From: Caprimulgus europaeus
Taxonomy: Eukaryota > Chordata > Aves > Caprimulgiformes > Caprimulgidae
Assembly: GCA_907165065.1 (NCBI GenBank)
Contig: OU015532.1
Coordinates: 38,544,339-38,608,338 of the forward strand
Direction of reading: 5' to 3'
DNA: 64,000 nt
Shown piece by piece: positions 1-13,300 of this stretch (position 1 is its first letter; each line of letters starts with the position of its first letter). A program made the position numbers and the translations under genes. The notes below the pieces were generated by a model. It saw only the letters and a program-made list of their open reading frames with translations, had not been told where the DNA came from and made no database searches.

Positions 1-2739
1 GGCGCTTATCTTTCTCAGCTGCAGGAGGTGCACCCTCCCACTACACCTCCATCTCAGGGATCCTGCCTTTCGGCACCAGTTTCTGGGTGCTGATCATCAC
101 TCTGGCATGGGCAGCAACACTTAACATTTCAAACTGCCTGAGAGAGGCACCGGCCCTCAGGAGGCTCAGCAGTGAGAGAAAAAGCTGGCAAGTGTTCAGA
201 GCCTCCCTCTGCTGCCTCATGCCCCAAGCCTAACCAACAGCTGTGGAGGTTACCAAGAGTTGTCCAAAGGGGCTTCAGATTGTGAACTGGCACCTTGTTC
301 ATTCAGCCTAAGTGTGGCCAGCTACACTACTGTAGTAGTGTACAGCTTGTAATATAGTACCTTAAGGGAATGAAAACGGAACGCCTGTTTCTAGTAGGAC
401 CTTTCCAGGTATCAGTCAACACAGTTCTAGATATCCATAACTGTGTATTGCTTTACCTAAAAGTGGACAAACTCAAGACCTGTGTTAGCCTTAGATTTAT
501 TTTCGTATTATTTTAATTTTAAAATTCTATAAACTATTTTCTGTGAAGTCTTTTATGTGCAGTTAGTTGTTGAGTAATTGTCTGCTATTTTTCAAGTATA
601 AGTTTTGCATTCCAGGGCTGTGAACTACTTCAGATTATGCCTTTTGAAATAAATATAACTCAGACCACAATAACAGAAAAATCATTTTACATCATCTTTG
701 TGAGAAGTGTCTGTAGCACTACTTTTAAATGCATACTTCTGCTGTGTGACCTCTCCTTAAGTTATGGAAAAGCCCTACTAAATCACTCTGCCAACTTGCT
801 AGAGTCACATCTTACCTCCCCCAGAAGTTGCCTACTACTTTCTTTCTCTTTTAATATGAACACAACTATATAGTTAGGACTAGAAAGTACCCTCGTTCAA
901 TTGCTGAACTCATAGCAGGTTATTCTGGGGGGAAGTGTCAACGTAAGCTTGCGACACTGTTGAGTCCCTTACGCAAACTCTTCACTATCATGGTTACATG
1001 AAATGGGATGACACTGTTGTATCCAGCTTACCAGAGCACTTCTGTAGTCTGATCAGGTAAAGATCAGAGGGGAGGGAAAGATTCCCATTATACAACAATG
1101 AACAGGTTGGAAGAAAAAAAAATAGACCTTACAGTAGAACAGAGAAAAAACAGCTCAGCAATCTGTAGCTACTTCAACTGCAGAAGACTTTGTTTAGCAG
1201 CGGTAACTGGTTTTCTCATGACTCATCAGTGGTTTCCAATTTTATTTTTTTTCAATCTTGTAGCCCCTTAAAATTTCCAGTGAAGGTGAAAGCTCCTATG
1301 GAATTGAATCCTACCAGGAAGAGGTTTCCTTTTCTCACTCACCTTCTGTTGAGTCTTTAGGAACAGGTCACGGACCCTCAGCAGCCTTGTGGACCATAGG
1401 TTGAAAGAAGTTAAGCCTTCTGATTGATGAGAGATCAATAATACATCATAACTCATCCTACTGGGAAAATTTCTCCCCACCAGCCATCCATCTATGATTG
1501 ACATTAGCGTACAGAAGCACACTTGTCACATAAACTGACCACTTGTTTGTTCTGTGCATGATTCTAGGACCAAAGCAACACTTTACCAAAAATTCACCTT
1601 CCTCTCCAAAAAAAAAAGAAAAACTGTCTTGAACCTTGAATGCCTAGTTACCATAATTTGCTTTGCCACTGGAAAAAAATATTGAAAAAAAACTAGAACA
1701 AGCATATCACATCAGCTTTTGTTCAGAAGCCATCTGTCAGTTCAGTGAAGCCACAGCCTATTTGCGTAACGTCTTCTCCATTTGTCAAACAGGGAACCCC
1801 CATGTCTCAAAATAAAGCTAATCTCTCCCCTTCACCTTGTCCTTCTTAATGCCTATAGCCTTCTAACCTCGCTCAAAGTACAGCTTGCTTTGGCAAACAA
1901 CACATACTGACTGTCCAAATGGCATCTAACTTTCTTTGACAGGAAAAGGTTACCAAAATACAAAGTATGGGGGTAGAGTGGCAAAGAGGAATGGGCAAGG
2001 ATAACACAGTCTGGGTAGATCTTAGTGAAGGGTTAAAAACCCGTAACACTGCAGCCTCTGAGACACCACTAGCTTTACACAGGAAATGGAGGTACCTAGA
2101 ATGCCCTACAGTTTGGCTAGATTTTTGCATGTATGCATATATGTTCCTGTGTGAACATACGTTTATATGTACTTTCAGGCTCTCAGGAGAATGTTTCTAA
2201 TAACAGTTCTAGGTCATTTTTAGCTCCTGCTACCCCATGGTTTAGGCCAAGAAAAGCCCTTTTGAAGTTTGAATGGTTATTATCTAAGAGCAAAAGTAAA
2301 GATAGTTCCACTATACAACCAAATCTCTCCTTTATGCAAAAGAAAGTGACCATGGGGCAAATTTCAGAACTGCTTACGTATTTCCCTTTCATCTATAAGC
2401 TTTACGAATACTGAAGGTCCTTTGAAGAACTTTGGACTTCAGCACTCTGGCTCCGAACCAAAAGACAGTGTATAAAACCAGAGAGAAAAGGCTTGGATTC
2501 TCACACACTGAGAAACATGCCTGACTGCAAGATAGCTGCTTAGCAGCTTTTTGACAGTAAATTACTTGGAGTTCAACAGTAATATCTGACATAATGACTT
2601 CAGTAAGTCAGTATCACAGCTCACTTAACTGATAAAATTATTTTAGAATATCTTGTCAGCAAGTAACAGGATCAGAAGATATTTCAGTCCCTCATTCCCT
2701 TACATGGCAAACCTTCAGCACTGAAGGACAGCTACTAGG
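1..2739. other. Flank downstream of MED6, nothing recognised
   Basis: This A+T-rich DNA contains only short open frames without family resemblance. No repeat family, RNA gene or exon could be assigned. The human order predicts another gene to the left, but none is visible here. Confidence 0.4.
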
Positions 2740-3405
2740 AAATTGATACACTCGTCGGTAACATCTCTTCCCAACATACCTGTAGAAGCTTTTTTTCTTC
2801 CTCTTGACATCTCTGGCCAAATTTAATTCTGTCAGGGCCTTGGCTTTCCTGACCTGGCCACTCGGGCAATTTCTCTGTATTCCTCCCAGGTTACCCATCC
2901 TTCCTTCCACCCTCTGTAGGCTTCTTTTTTGATCCCAAGTTTGTTCAGGATCTTCCTGTCCATTCATGCAGGCCTACTGGTGTTTTTGCCTGCCTTACTC
3001 TTTGTTGGGATGCTTTGCTCCTGGGCTTGGAGGAGGAGATCTTTGAGTATTGGCCAGCTGCCCTGTGCCCCTCTTCCTTCCAGGAATTCATCCCACAGTA
3101 CCTGACCAAGCAGGTCCCTGAAGCAGTTAAAATCTGCTCTCCTGAAATCCAGGGTGGTGACCTTACAGTGAACCTTCCTCACTGCCCTGAGGATCTCGAA
3201 TTCCACCATTTCATGGTTGCTGCAGCCAAGACTGCCTGAGAGCTTCACATTCCCCATGAATCCCTCCTTGTTGGTGAGAACAAAGTCCAGCATGGCACCC
3301 CTCATCATTGGTTCCTCAACCACTTGGAGAACGAAATTGTGCTCCACGCATTCCAGGAACCGCCTGGATTTCTTGTGGCCTGCTGTGTTGTTCTTCCAAC
3401 AGAAA
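2740..3405 (-). mobile_element. CR1 fragment, ORF2 endonuclease region, both ends missing
   Basis: Minus-strand translation gives the CR1 ORF2 endonuclease C-terminal and linker region: VVEEPMMRGAMLDFVLTNKE, then HEMVEFEIL and LDFRRADFNCFRDLLGQV, continuing in a second frame with [16 protein letters not shown] and [10 protein letters not shown]. One frameshift lies near 2,965. Reverse transcriptase and 3' tail are absent, so this is an old, truncated copy. It lies just beyond the probable MED6 3' UTR. Confidence 0.85.
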
Positions 3406-3529
3406 AGTGCTAGAAGCAGAGGAAGAGATGCAATTGATGTATCTGAGTTACAGTGAAAGAAGGAGAAATATAAACAGCTTCACCCAGTGTGCAAGAGCAA
3501 GACATTTTAGCCTGGTTTATGTCATCACA

Positions 3530-4232
3530 AATCTCTCTCACAGAACACTAGCTTTTATTATAAAAGACCAGCTTAGCCATTAAGTAAAATGAGCACCCAA
3601 GAACATTTAGAGACTGAGAGCAGTTTTACGTCTCATTACATGGATTTGAGCCTCCAGTTATCAAATCTTTTATCTGTATCCCAAGCAGACTAAATACACA
3701 GAAATATATAGCAGGCAGCATAAATCATTGAGTTGAACTTCTCTTCCTCAAAATAGCACACAATATATTCTGATATTGAAGCAAAAAACTGCTGCCAAGA
3801 CATATGGCATATTTGCTACTAACAAAGTAACCATTTAAGAAAGGCATTCCAGCAGCCAGGAGTTATTTGCCAAGAATTCAGTGTTTTTGTTTGGGTTTTT
3901 TTAATATAAATTTTTCTTTTTACATAGGAAGCCAAGACACAAGGGATGCAAGAGTTTGTAAAGATTTCAGGAGGCTGCAAAATATGTCCATGTGAAAACC
4001 ATTTCCAGAAGCCAACATTCAAAATAAGATGAAGACTGAAAACACCTTCTTTGAGGCAGCTCACATTCTGATATTAACATTATCATGACAGGTTTCTTCA
4101 GAAAAAGCTGTTACAGGGACTTCAGTTCTTTCTTCCACTGAATTGTGAGTAGAAGAGCTTAAATATAGAGGGGAGCAAGAATCTCCTGTTTTCCAGGTAC
4201 TGACTAATCAAGATGTGTAACAACTTTTCCCT
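3530..4232 (-). other. MED6: Probable MED6 3' UTR
   Basis: A+T-rich non-coding sequence follows the MED6 stop. Two polyadenylation signals lie on the minus strand: ATTAAA at 3905-3900 and a canonical AATAAA at 3559-3554. The true cleavage site cannot be chosen from sequence. The lower end given here assumes the canonical signal is used. Confidence 0.45.
3554..3559 (-). terminator. Candidate MED6 polyadenylation signal AATAAA
   Basis: This is the first canonical AATAAA on the minus strand downstream of the MED6 stop codon, about 675 nt away. An ATTAAA variant is closer, at 3905-3900, and could be used instead. Confidence 0.4.
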
Positions 4233-4363
4233 TCACTGGAGTCTCATCCGTTTTTCAGGTGGTCCTTTAGTGCCAGCACTCTGCTGAGCATTCTTTACAG
4301 TTTCTTTTTCCTCTGTCTTGACAGCTTCAGGGGCTGGTTCTGGTTCCTTCTTGATTTGATCCA
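4233..4363 (-). CDS. MED6: MED6 coding exon 8 (residues 204-246) and stop
   Basis: This terminal coding exon of 131 nt encodes the acidic/basic tail beginning [13 protein letters not shown] and ending [10 protein letters not shown], followed by TGA at 4235-4233. The acceptor is TTCTTAAG. Confidence 0.94.
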
Positions 4364-7300
4364 CTTAAGAAGTAACAGCAAAAGAAAGTTAAACCTCCAA
4401 TTTTTATTCCTAAAATACTGTTCAGGGTACTTAGAAAACACTGTTGATGTCAAAGGGGCAAAATTAATTTTAAAAAAGTATAAGAATAACTAAGGACTAA
4501 ATTCATACCTATACAGGTAAAAAATTGGAATAGATTGAAGAGATATAGTTCATGCTTTTCCTGTTTTAGGGTTGCTTACAATCAACTCAAAGCCTTCATA
4601 TGCTTTCTTGAGCTTGTAGCACCATGTAAAATCACCAAGATGCTGCACTAACTAAACTGTTTCCTCACTCACCCTTTTACTTTCCTCCTGCTTTCAAAAA
4701 CCATTTCCTGCACCTGGACCTTCAGGCAATACAGCTTTATGGACAGAAAGGGCAGGAGTAGAATACAATTTTTTTTTCAATTTCACTCTGGCTGTCACAG
4801 AAAAATCTTACCTAGTACTTTGCATAATTAGGCTATGCCAGAATTCCTATCCACCTTGGTAGCAGCAGCAAGGAACTCATACAGCAACTGGAAGACACTG
4901 CTACATAGAGCCTATTTTTTAAGTCTTGTGAGAATGCTAGATTTTTACCTGGGATAGGCTTTTCTCCAGGCTTTTGCTGTGAGGAAGAAAAAAAATAAAT
5001 AAAACACATCAGTGGAATCAAACTCCTAATTTTTAACCCTTCCTACTATTCACTTAGGAATATAAACCAAGCAATGTGCTCTTAATACATAAGAGAGAAA
5101 GGTAGAAGGGATTACTAAATACACTTTAAACAAAATCCAATTACGTTTTACAGCATCCAGTTTTTCCTTCGACAACAGAAAAGCACTAAAGCAAAAAACA
5201 GGCAGTTAGCCCGTTTCCCACATCTGAGGGGTAAACAGTTTTGTGAGATGCTGTAAATCAGGGGTCCTCAAACTACGGCCCGCGGGCCAGGTACGGCCCC
5301 CCAGGGTCCTCAATCCGGCCCACCGGTATTTACAGAACTCCCTGCCCGTCCCTCCGCCCCAACAGTGTCCGAGGGACAGTGAACCAGTCCCCGACAGTGT
5401 CCGAGGGACAGTGAACCGGTCCCCGACAGTGTCCGAGGGACAGTGAACCGGCCCCCTGTTTAAAAAGTTTGAGGACCCCTGCTGTAAGCAATTTCCTTTG
5501 CTCCCAAGCAGACCACCTGGTGGAACAAATGGCCACCAGGGACAGAGGTAGTCACAACAACTTCACAGAATGCCAAGAATTTCCACGCTAATTAATAAGC
5601 CTCCAGAACAATGGAGTAACTAAAACAAAATAGCTGTGGTGGCTTGATTGAGCTCACAAAGCAGGAAACTGGAAGCAGCAGCAAAATCTGATAGCTGCCA
5701 AGAACAGACCCTCTGTGATTAGGTACTGATTTTGTAAAATAAAATCAGCCCTCATAGCTTTTCCAAGGTTTTAATGGCTCCTGCAGTTATAAAGGGGAAA
5801 CCTACACTGCAATCAGAGCCTTCCATTTCCAATTAGTTATCTAATCCACATTACCCCTGCAGAAAGCACGCAACATTCCCATTCAGTTTCAGCTGTTAAA
5901 GTACTTATGACTGCTCTAAGTAAGTTCCAGTAATACTGTGGCTTGTAAGCAACATACCTGAACAAATCTGGGTGGAAACTTTTGTCTCAGGTCTAAAAGC
6001 AAAGCATCTACCCGTTGCCTTTGGAAAATAGAACTTGGTTCTTCTTTCTTCTTGGCTTTTGGTTTAGCTTTCTCTGCAAGAGAAAGCTGTATTAAAAGTT
6101 ATGTTCTCTTAGCAGATCTGTTGTCTCTCCTCTAAACTTCACCTACATTTTCCCTTTGAGATCAAGAAGAGGGGGGGGTGTGGAAGACAGATTAAGGACA
6201 ATTCTTACCTCCTGAAAAACTTAAACAGCTTCTGAAAATGTGCTTTGGTCTCCAATGGGTTGGAGAGTTGTCTGCTTTGTTGACACATGGCTCACCATTT
6301 TTATCTCATGCCTCTGTGCCTCCCACTGGCACAGAAGAACAAGATTCCTCCCACCTGATAGGGAGCACTAACTTACCCTCCAGACAGACACTTAACCTCA
6401 TCTCTACACCACCACTGTGTATTGCCTCAGCTTCTCCCTGCATTACCTTCCCTCTCCCAAAGTACACAGAAGCAATTAGGAATCATACCTCGTTCTTCTT
6501 GATCTTTGAAATGCCACCAGTAGCCCTTGGATGGGTGATAGCGACAGTAGGACATGGCTTCTTCAAAAGCAGACTGAATTCCATGTGCTGCAGTAAGCTT
6601 TCAGAATAAGACATAAGGCAGTGTTCAGAATTTAAGAAGAAAACACAGCATAAATTTTTGAAAACAAATATTTTAAAATTAGTATTCTGTATTACTTTTT
6701 ATTCTGGGAAGGAAACTTGGAACATATTGTTTTGGACTAAGAGTGTAATCTCTCTAACAGGCTCTTACAAGACCTTTTCTGAAATGCTTTTCTAAACTGA
6801 CAGAGAAAAACTTGCAAAAGCAGTAGTTTACTAGAACAGAAAAAAAAAAATCAAAACAAACCTGAGTATCCAATTTAAAAAGAAATACCACATCAACCTA
6901 TAAACATAAGCCTCATTTAAAGAGAAATTTACCTACCTTTACATTAACATTCTAAAGCAAGTTTCACTGACTATGTATTCAATTACTATTTCAAATGTAT
7001 TTGTCATGTAACTTTTCTTTTGATTATTCAAACTTCATGCTGTTCTGCCAATTGCATAGCTTCAGTTATTCTGATCTTTCACCCTTAAACAAGGTATCCC
7101 ACTTTTTGGACCACCTCACCCTCTCCCGGGATGTTCCATTTCCACATGGGACGCACACCATACTAACCAGTGGGGTTTGTTTTCAGTTCCTGTATACCAC
7201 ACAAGGTCTTTCCTCAAAACATTTAAACAGCCTGGGGAACAACCAAAAGTAAAAGCAGATACAAACATTTATGTACACATCAAATGCACAGAACACTTAC

Positions 7301-10300
7301 AACTCTGGAGTTAATGACAGACCCTAAGTCAGGTGCCTGATAAATCACTCCAGCAATAATATAGTAGTCAGCCAATGGAATAACTGTGGGAACAAAAAAG
7401 ACAGGATCAATTTAAAGCTCTGTCTGAAGTCCTTGTATTTGTTGAATTTCAGCAGTAACAGCAGGAACTGCAATATTAATTTCAATCAAATTTTCTCTTT
7501 CTTTTCCTTCAAAGTGCTTTATTTGCGACTTAGCCACAAACTGGTAAGGCAGAAAAAAACCCAAGGTCTGCTTTACACACAGAAAAGCATCAGCTTTAAG
7601 TCCTGTCTAACTACTAACAAATAACTGAGCTTAACAGGAGTTGATGCTTCCAGAGCTACACAAGAGGAGTCAAGCAAACTGTACTGGAAGTAGTTCCACT
7701 TGCCTTTGCTACTGGTAGAAACCCACAACATTGTAAGGTCTCATTCTTCTGGCCTCAGCTTTCTCCAACATGTACAGTCCTCTTAGCTACATTTCTCAGG
7801 AACAATGGCAGCTAAGCACACAGATTATCCCTTTCTAAATTAGTAATGTTCTGCCAAAAAAAGAATACCTTTCAAAGGCATTTGCTAAATCAGATTTGGA
7901 ACTTCTACTGACCCATCAAAAATTCTTGTTCATTAGAGTTGCAGTGCAGAGGAACGTCACAATTGCCTCCATAATACTCTGCTGAACATTCTTCAGTTGA
8001 GAAACTACAGCACCACTATCAGCTTCACAGTCCTAAGGAACTCACCTGAGTGCACATTTGTGCCAGTGCCTCCATCTGTATTAACACATTCTGCCAGAAC
8101 CTTTTTACTGACAGGACCCAATTCATCCAGCACTTGCATTTTAGGAAGCTTGGACACCTGCCTAAATGAAGAAACTAAGACAGCTGGGTGCATGTTACAG
8201 CCAGGACCCACTTCTCCTCAAAAGAAAGAGGGTTCTCAGCATTTTCTTAGAAGTGGAGCAAGACACAGAACAGCAGCTTTACCATCTCACAGCTCTGTAC
8301 TAGAGCAGCCTACTTTCCTAGCCAGGTAACTCTCCCTAATCATTTGATCTAAAGATTTTTCCAAAATCACTTCCAAGAGGTAAAAACTTGGCTTAGAGAA
8401 TTTAAAAGATAAATATACTTTAAAAAAAAAAAAAAACACACAGAAGTCATAAGACAGGCCCGCACCAGTTCTAAGTACTCAACACTGGCTGTAAACTCAT
8501 TAAATGTGAAGTTTTCCAACCCCATTCTCAGGTCTCAAATACACTAATATTTGTACCATGATAAAATGAAACACATGGGGAACATCTGACCCAGGGAACT
8601 ATGAGACTCAGTCAAGGAACCTAGCAAACACTGTGCAGCCACAATAGGAAAATGTTACCAAACAAGTCCCAGTTATGTTCCACCAAACATCCTGGGAGTC
8701 CTGGTGGACAGCAGGATGACCATGAGCCAGCACTGTGCCCTTGTGGCCAGGAAGGCCAATGGCATCCTGGGGTGCATTAGAAGGGCTGTGGTTAGTAGGG
8801 CAAGAGAGGTTCTCCTCCCCCTCTACTCTGCCCTGGTGAGGCCACATCTGGAATATTGTGTCCAGTTCTGGGCCCCACAGTTCAAGAAGGACAGGGAACT
8901 GCTTGAGAGAGTCCAGCACAGAGCCATCAAGATGATTAAGGGAGTGGAGCATCTCCCTTATGAGGAAAGGCTGAGGGAGCTGGGCCTCTTTAGCTTGGAG
9001 AAGAGGAGACTGAGGGGTGACCTCATTAATGTTTATAAATATATAAAGGGTGTCAGGAGGATGGAGCCAGGCTCTTCACAGTAGTGTCCAATGACAGGAC
9101 AAGGGGCAATGGGTGTCTGCTGGAACACAGGAGGTTCCGCTTAAACTTGAGAAGAAACTTCTTTACTGTGAGAGTAACAGAGCACTGGGACAGGCTGCCC
9201 AGGGAGGTTGTGGAGTCTCCTTCTCTGGAGACATTCAAGACCCTCCTGGACGCCTTCCTGTGTGATCTCATGTAGGTGTTCCTGCTCCGGCAGGGGGGTT
9301 GGACTGGATGAGCTTTCGAGGTCCCTTCCAATCCCTGACATTCTGTGATTCTGTGATCCATTTGCATTACAGCAAGTCTAAATGCACATATTGTGTGGAT
9401 TGCCCCACACTCTATTCCTGATCTAAAAAGTGTCAAAATGGGAAATTAAGGGCTGCATATTTCTATACTCACCTTTTGAAAGCTACATTAAAAACCTTTA
9501 ATAAAGGAAGGATTCAAAAAAAAATCTATCAAAGAAGGAATCATGTATGTTCTTTTTCAGTATGGAACTACAATATAAAGAGGCCATTACGTGATAGAAG
9601 CAAATAAGAAGCATTGCTAGACAAGGCAAAGTCCTGTAAAAGACCAAAATGCATACGCAGAGCCTAAGTTACTAAAATAAAAGGCAAAGAAATAACTAGC
9701 ATTAACCTTCCCTTTCTTTCATGTAAGGCTCACTCTGAAATAACCTAAGTTATTTTACATATACATGCAGTAAACACAGAAGACAATCCAATAACTATTG
9801 AAATGTGGCTACTTTTTAAAATAATCACACACACGAACAAAGTTAAGGTTAAAAAGAAATAATGAAGCCAGCTGCATGCAATGGAAAAAAAAGCTAAGGT
9901 AATTAATTTAAAACTTGGAAATGTCATCAATGACAGTTTAAGGAAGAGTGGTGCTGATCTCCACAAGATTCCCTCACTATTCCAAACTACTGAGCTCTAA
10001 GAAGAACTCACTATTCCAAAACACTGAGTTCTCAGAAGAATAACCATAACAACAAGCATTTGTAGTACCTCATGGTCATTTTTCACGTGTCATCATCTTC
10101 TACTGACAAGATCCTACTCAGCTGTATAACCAATCCACAGTTGAAGATGGAAATAGTGCAGAATAAGAGAGTGACACAACACAAACAGAAGCATGAATGA
10201 GCTCCCTCCCTAACTAATGGAAATCATGGTTCCTCAAAATAAATCAATCAATCACATACTAGCCACTTCAGATGATTAGCTCAAATTCAGCTTATCAACT

Positions 10301-13300
10301 CCAAGCAAGGATATTGTCAGCCTTTTATTCAAATAAGTAAAATTAAAACTCTGGCATGGCCTAACAGGTAAATACGACATGGCATGAATGCTATTATCAA
10401 TCTCCAATAGCAAAATACACCACAGAGCATCACTTTCTCCTTGCACTCTTCACATTTTGCCACAAGATGGCAAACCCTTGCAATTAGCACACTAAAAAAT
10501 TAGTCACTCTGCTAAATATCTCCACCCCACCACAAAGGCTCACACCATTTTATTTGGATTTAAGATAAAGACAGAAAAGGGGAACCAGAAGTGCTTAAAC
10601 ACAAATCAGGACCAGATAAAATCGCCTTCTCAACAGCGACAAGACCTGAGTGACCTTACCTTGTGCTGGAGATTGCCTTTGCTGCTTTCGGATAATGAAG
10701 AGAATAGGCTCCTGAGCATGGAGAAGGATGTACTCTACTCCAACCATCTGGCTGAAAAAGAAGCAATCAGAATAAGTATCTTCCTCAGAGTAAAATCTGT
10801 AGGATGTGAAGAGCTACCAAAGAGCCTGGCAGTTATGATGCATTTGAAGCTCTTCTATATAACACGCAATAAAGGCATAAGATATCCTGACCTAGCTATT
10901 AAAACCTAGCCACAAATACAAAGGGAGGTCCAAGAATCTGATGCATCTGAGTAGAACACGTTAGCAGACAATAGCAAGAAAGAGAACAGTCTATCATCAC
11001 AGAGATATAATTCCAAAACAGAAACCAAGGACCAGCGTAAGTTGTGACCATCTGTGTGAAAGCCTCTCTGCAACCATATCTGAGCACAAGAGACTTTATC
11101 CACAAACTTTTAGCTCGGTTTGCACATTCCCTATCATATTGTGGAGTCTTTAAATAGTTCTCAAACACCTCACTTGTGCTCAGCCTAGCAGATGAGGAAC
11201 TACAAAAAAAGTTAACTTGCACATGCTGAAATCTCATTACACAACCATCTGTGATCACTTTATTTACAACACTCACTACTTTTATTACCCATACTAAAAA
11301 GCCAGCTCTTTGAAGGAATTAAATACTAATTATGGCACATAGCCACTGGGATAGGGAAACACAAACTATTTATGAACAAAAAGTATCCCCTAATATAAGC
11401 CCTATTCATCATAGAAAAACATTTGAATACATTACTGTTACTCAGGTTCCAGTGAGCTAGGAGGATGAGAGAATACAGCTTTCATAATTCAGAGAAATAT
11501 CTAAAAGGTAATTTACTGGAATCTCAGAACACACACAGAATCCTCCATGCTTAACATCTCATTGAAATGGCATCAGAGGAAGCAGGAGACATCCAAATAC
11601 AAAAAGAGCTGGGCTCCCTGGCAAGTTGTGGCACTAAAAAGCACAGAACAGGAGGAGGTTTCCAGCATGCTTCCAACTCAACCACCAAAACCTCCAGATG
11701 GAGGGACAAAGGACATGGCATAGGAAGCAGTTCCAAATCACAACTTACTTCAAATGGTCCAGGGTCATCCGCTGCATTTTGACAACTTCGTTGTTACACG
11801 TTCGGTCATAGAACGGGTTACTCCGCTCTGAGAAATAGTCCAGCACGCTCCCATTGTTTAATATCGGAATCCAGGAGCTGTCAACCCAGGAAATGCCCAA
11901 GAGATTATCTGGGAAGAGATATCTACACTGAGTACCAAAGCAGCCAGAAACATTACTGGTATACCTTTATGTCACAAGAACATGAGCTGGGTTTGTGTGT
12001 GTGTGTGCACGCTTTGATGGTGGGAGTTAATTAGCTCTGGTACCCTATATAAAATCATACTACATCTAGTCAGTAGTATTACATACAGTTTATTTTAGAA
12101 CCACAGCACCAGCTGAGAAGACAGACAATTCACAGCATGGCCCCTTTTGAAAGCTACGTCTCTGGCAAGTAAGTTGAATTTACTAAACTAAGCTGGAATT
12201 AGTTACCCAGGCAGGAGGTGATGACCCCACACTAAATCTGAGTCTGGTAATGTTTAAAACAGTTTATTTCTTACAAAAATAGCTTCCAAGCTGTAGACTA
12301 TGATGATGAAAAATAGGTAAAATACTACAGATATTAATTAAACCAAGAGTTTTATTTTGCTAAAGCCAACGAGTAAACTGCTAAGTGAAACAAAATAATG
12401 TCAGATATTCTGTTATTAAAATGCAGATCTCTGTGACACCACAGCAGCCAATACTGTTATGTTCCAGTGATTACTTTTTATGTAGGTAAAATCTATAATA
12501 AACAAAAATACTCCAAAACAGCAGACACAAAGATGCTATCTATTGGCAGATGTTTCCCAGTAGTCTTGAACAAGAGATTCTATTTCTGACTCTACAGTTA
12601 ATCTGCCAAATTGCCTGCAGCAAATTACTTATTCCATAAATCAGTGGATATTACAAAAATTTAACTATAGAGTATTAACAATTAGACAAAAAAGCAAGAT
12701 TTTAAAATGAAGCATACTCTATAATCTGCAAATCATTATATGCCAGTTAAGTTCCTACAGATTTGAGGACATCTGAATTAAGATCTCTGGATTTTATTAC
12801 CACATTGCAGCAAAACGTTCCTCAAGCAGACCAAAGAAACCAGTAACAACAACTCATTTCCCAGTCAACAAATCTGCTAATGCTGAAGATCCATGAGGCA
12901 CCTTGAAAAGCACCCTGAAATTCATCCACTTTGAACTGCAGCAGCAGGAAAAAGAATTTCCAAGACACAAGCAAGCAGGAAACAAAGGCATGCACTGTTT
13001 AGAATTAAAAAACATAAGCGATGAAAAGTCATTTAATACTGCATGAAGGCCTGAAATTCCCTTCTCACAGGAACCATTCCCTTATGTTTGTGCATTATAC
13101 ACCTACCCAGAACTCCCATTCATCATTCCACTGTGAATATTTTACTTCTGTGACAACTGCACACTCAAGGATGATGGGATCAGTTCCAAAAACGTCAGCT
13201 CATACACCACTAGCAGCTTCTCTGAGGAACAGCTATTAAAGTGACACTAGTTGCCCAGCAGACCAGGAGAAATGCAGCACAAATAGTCAAGTGTACATCT

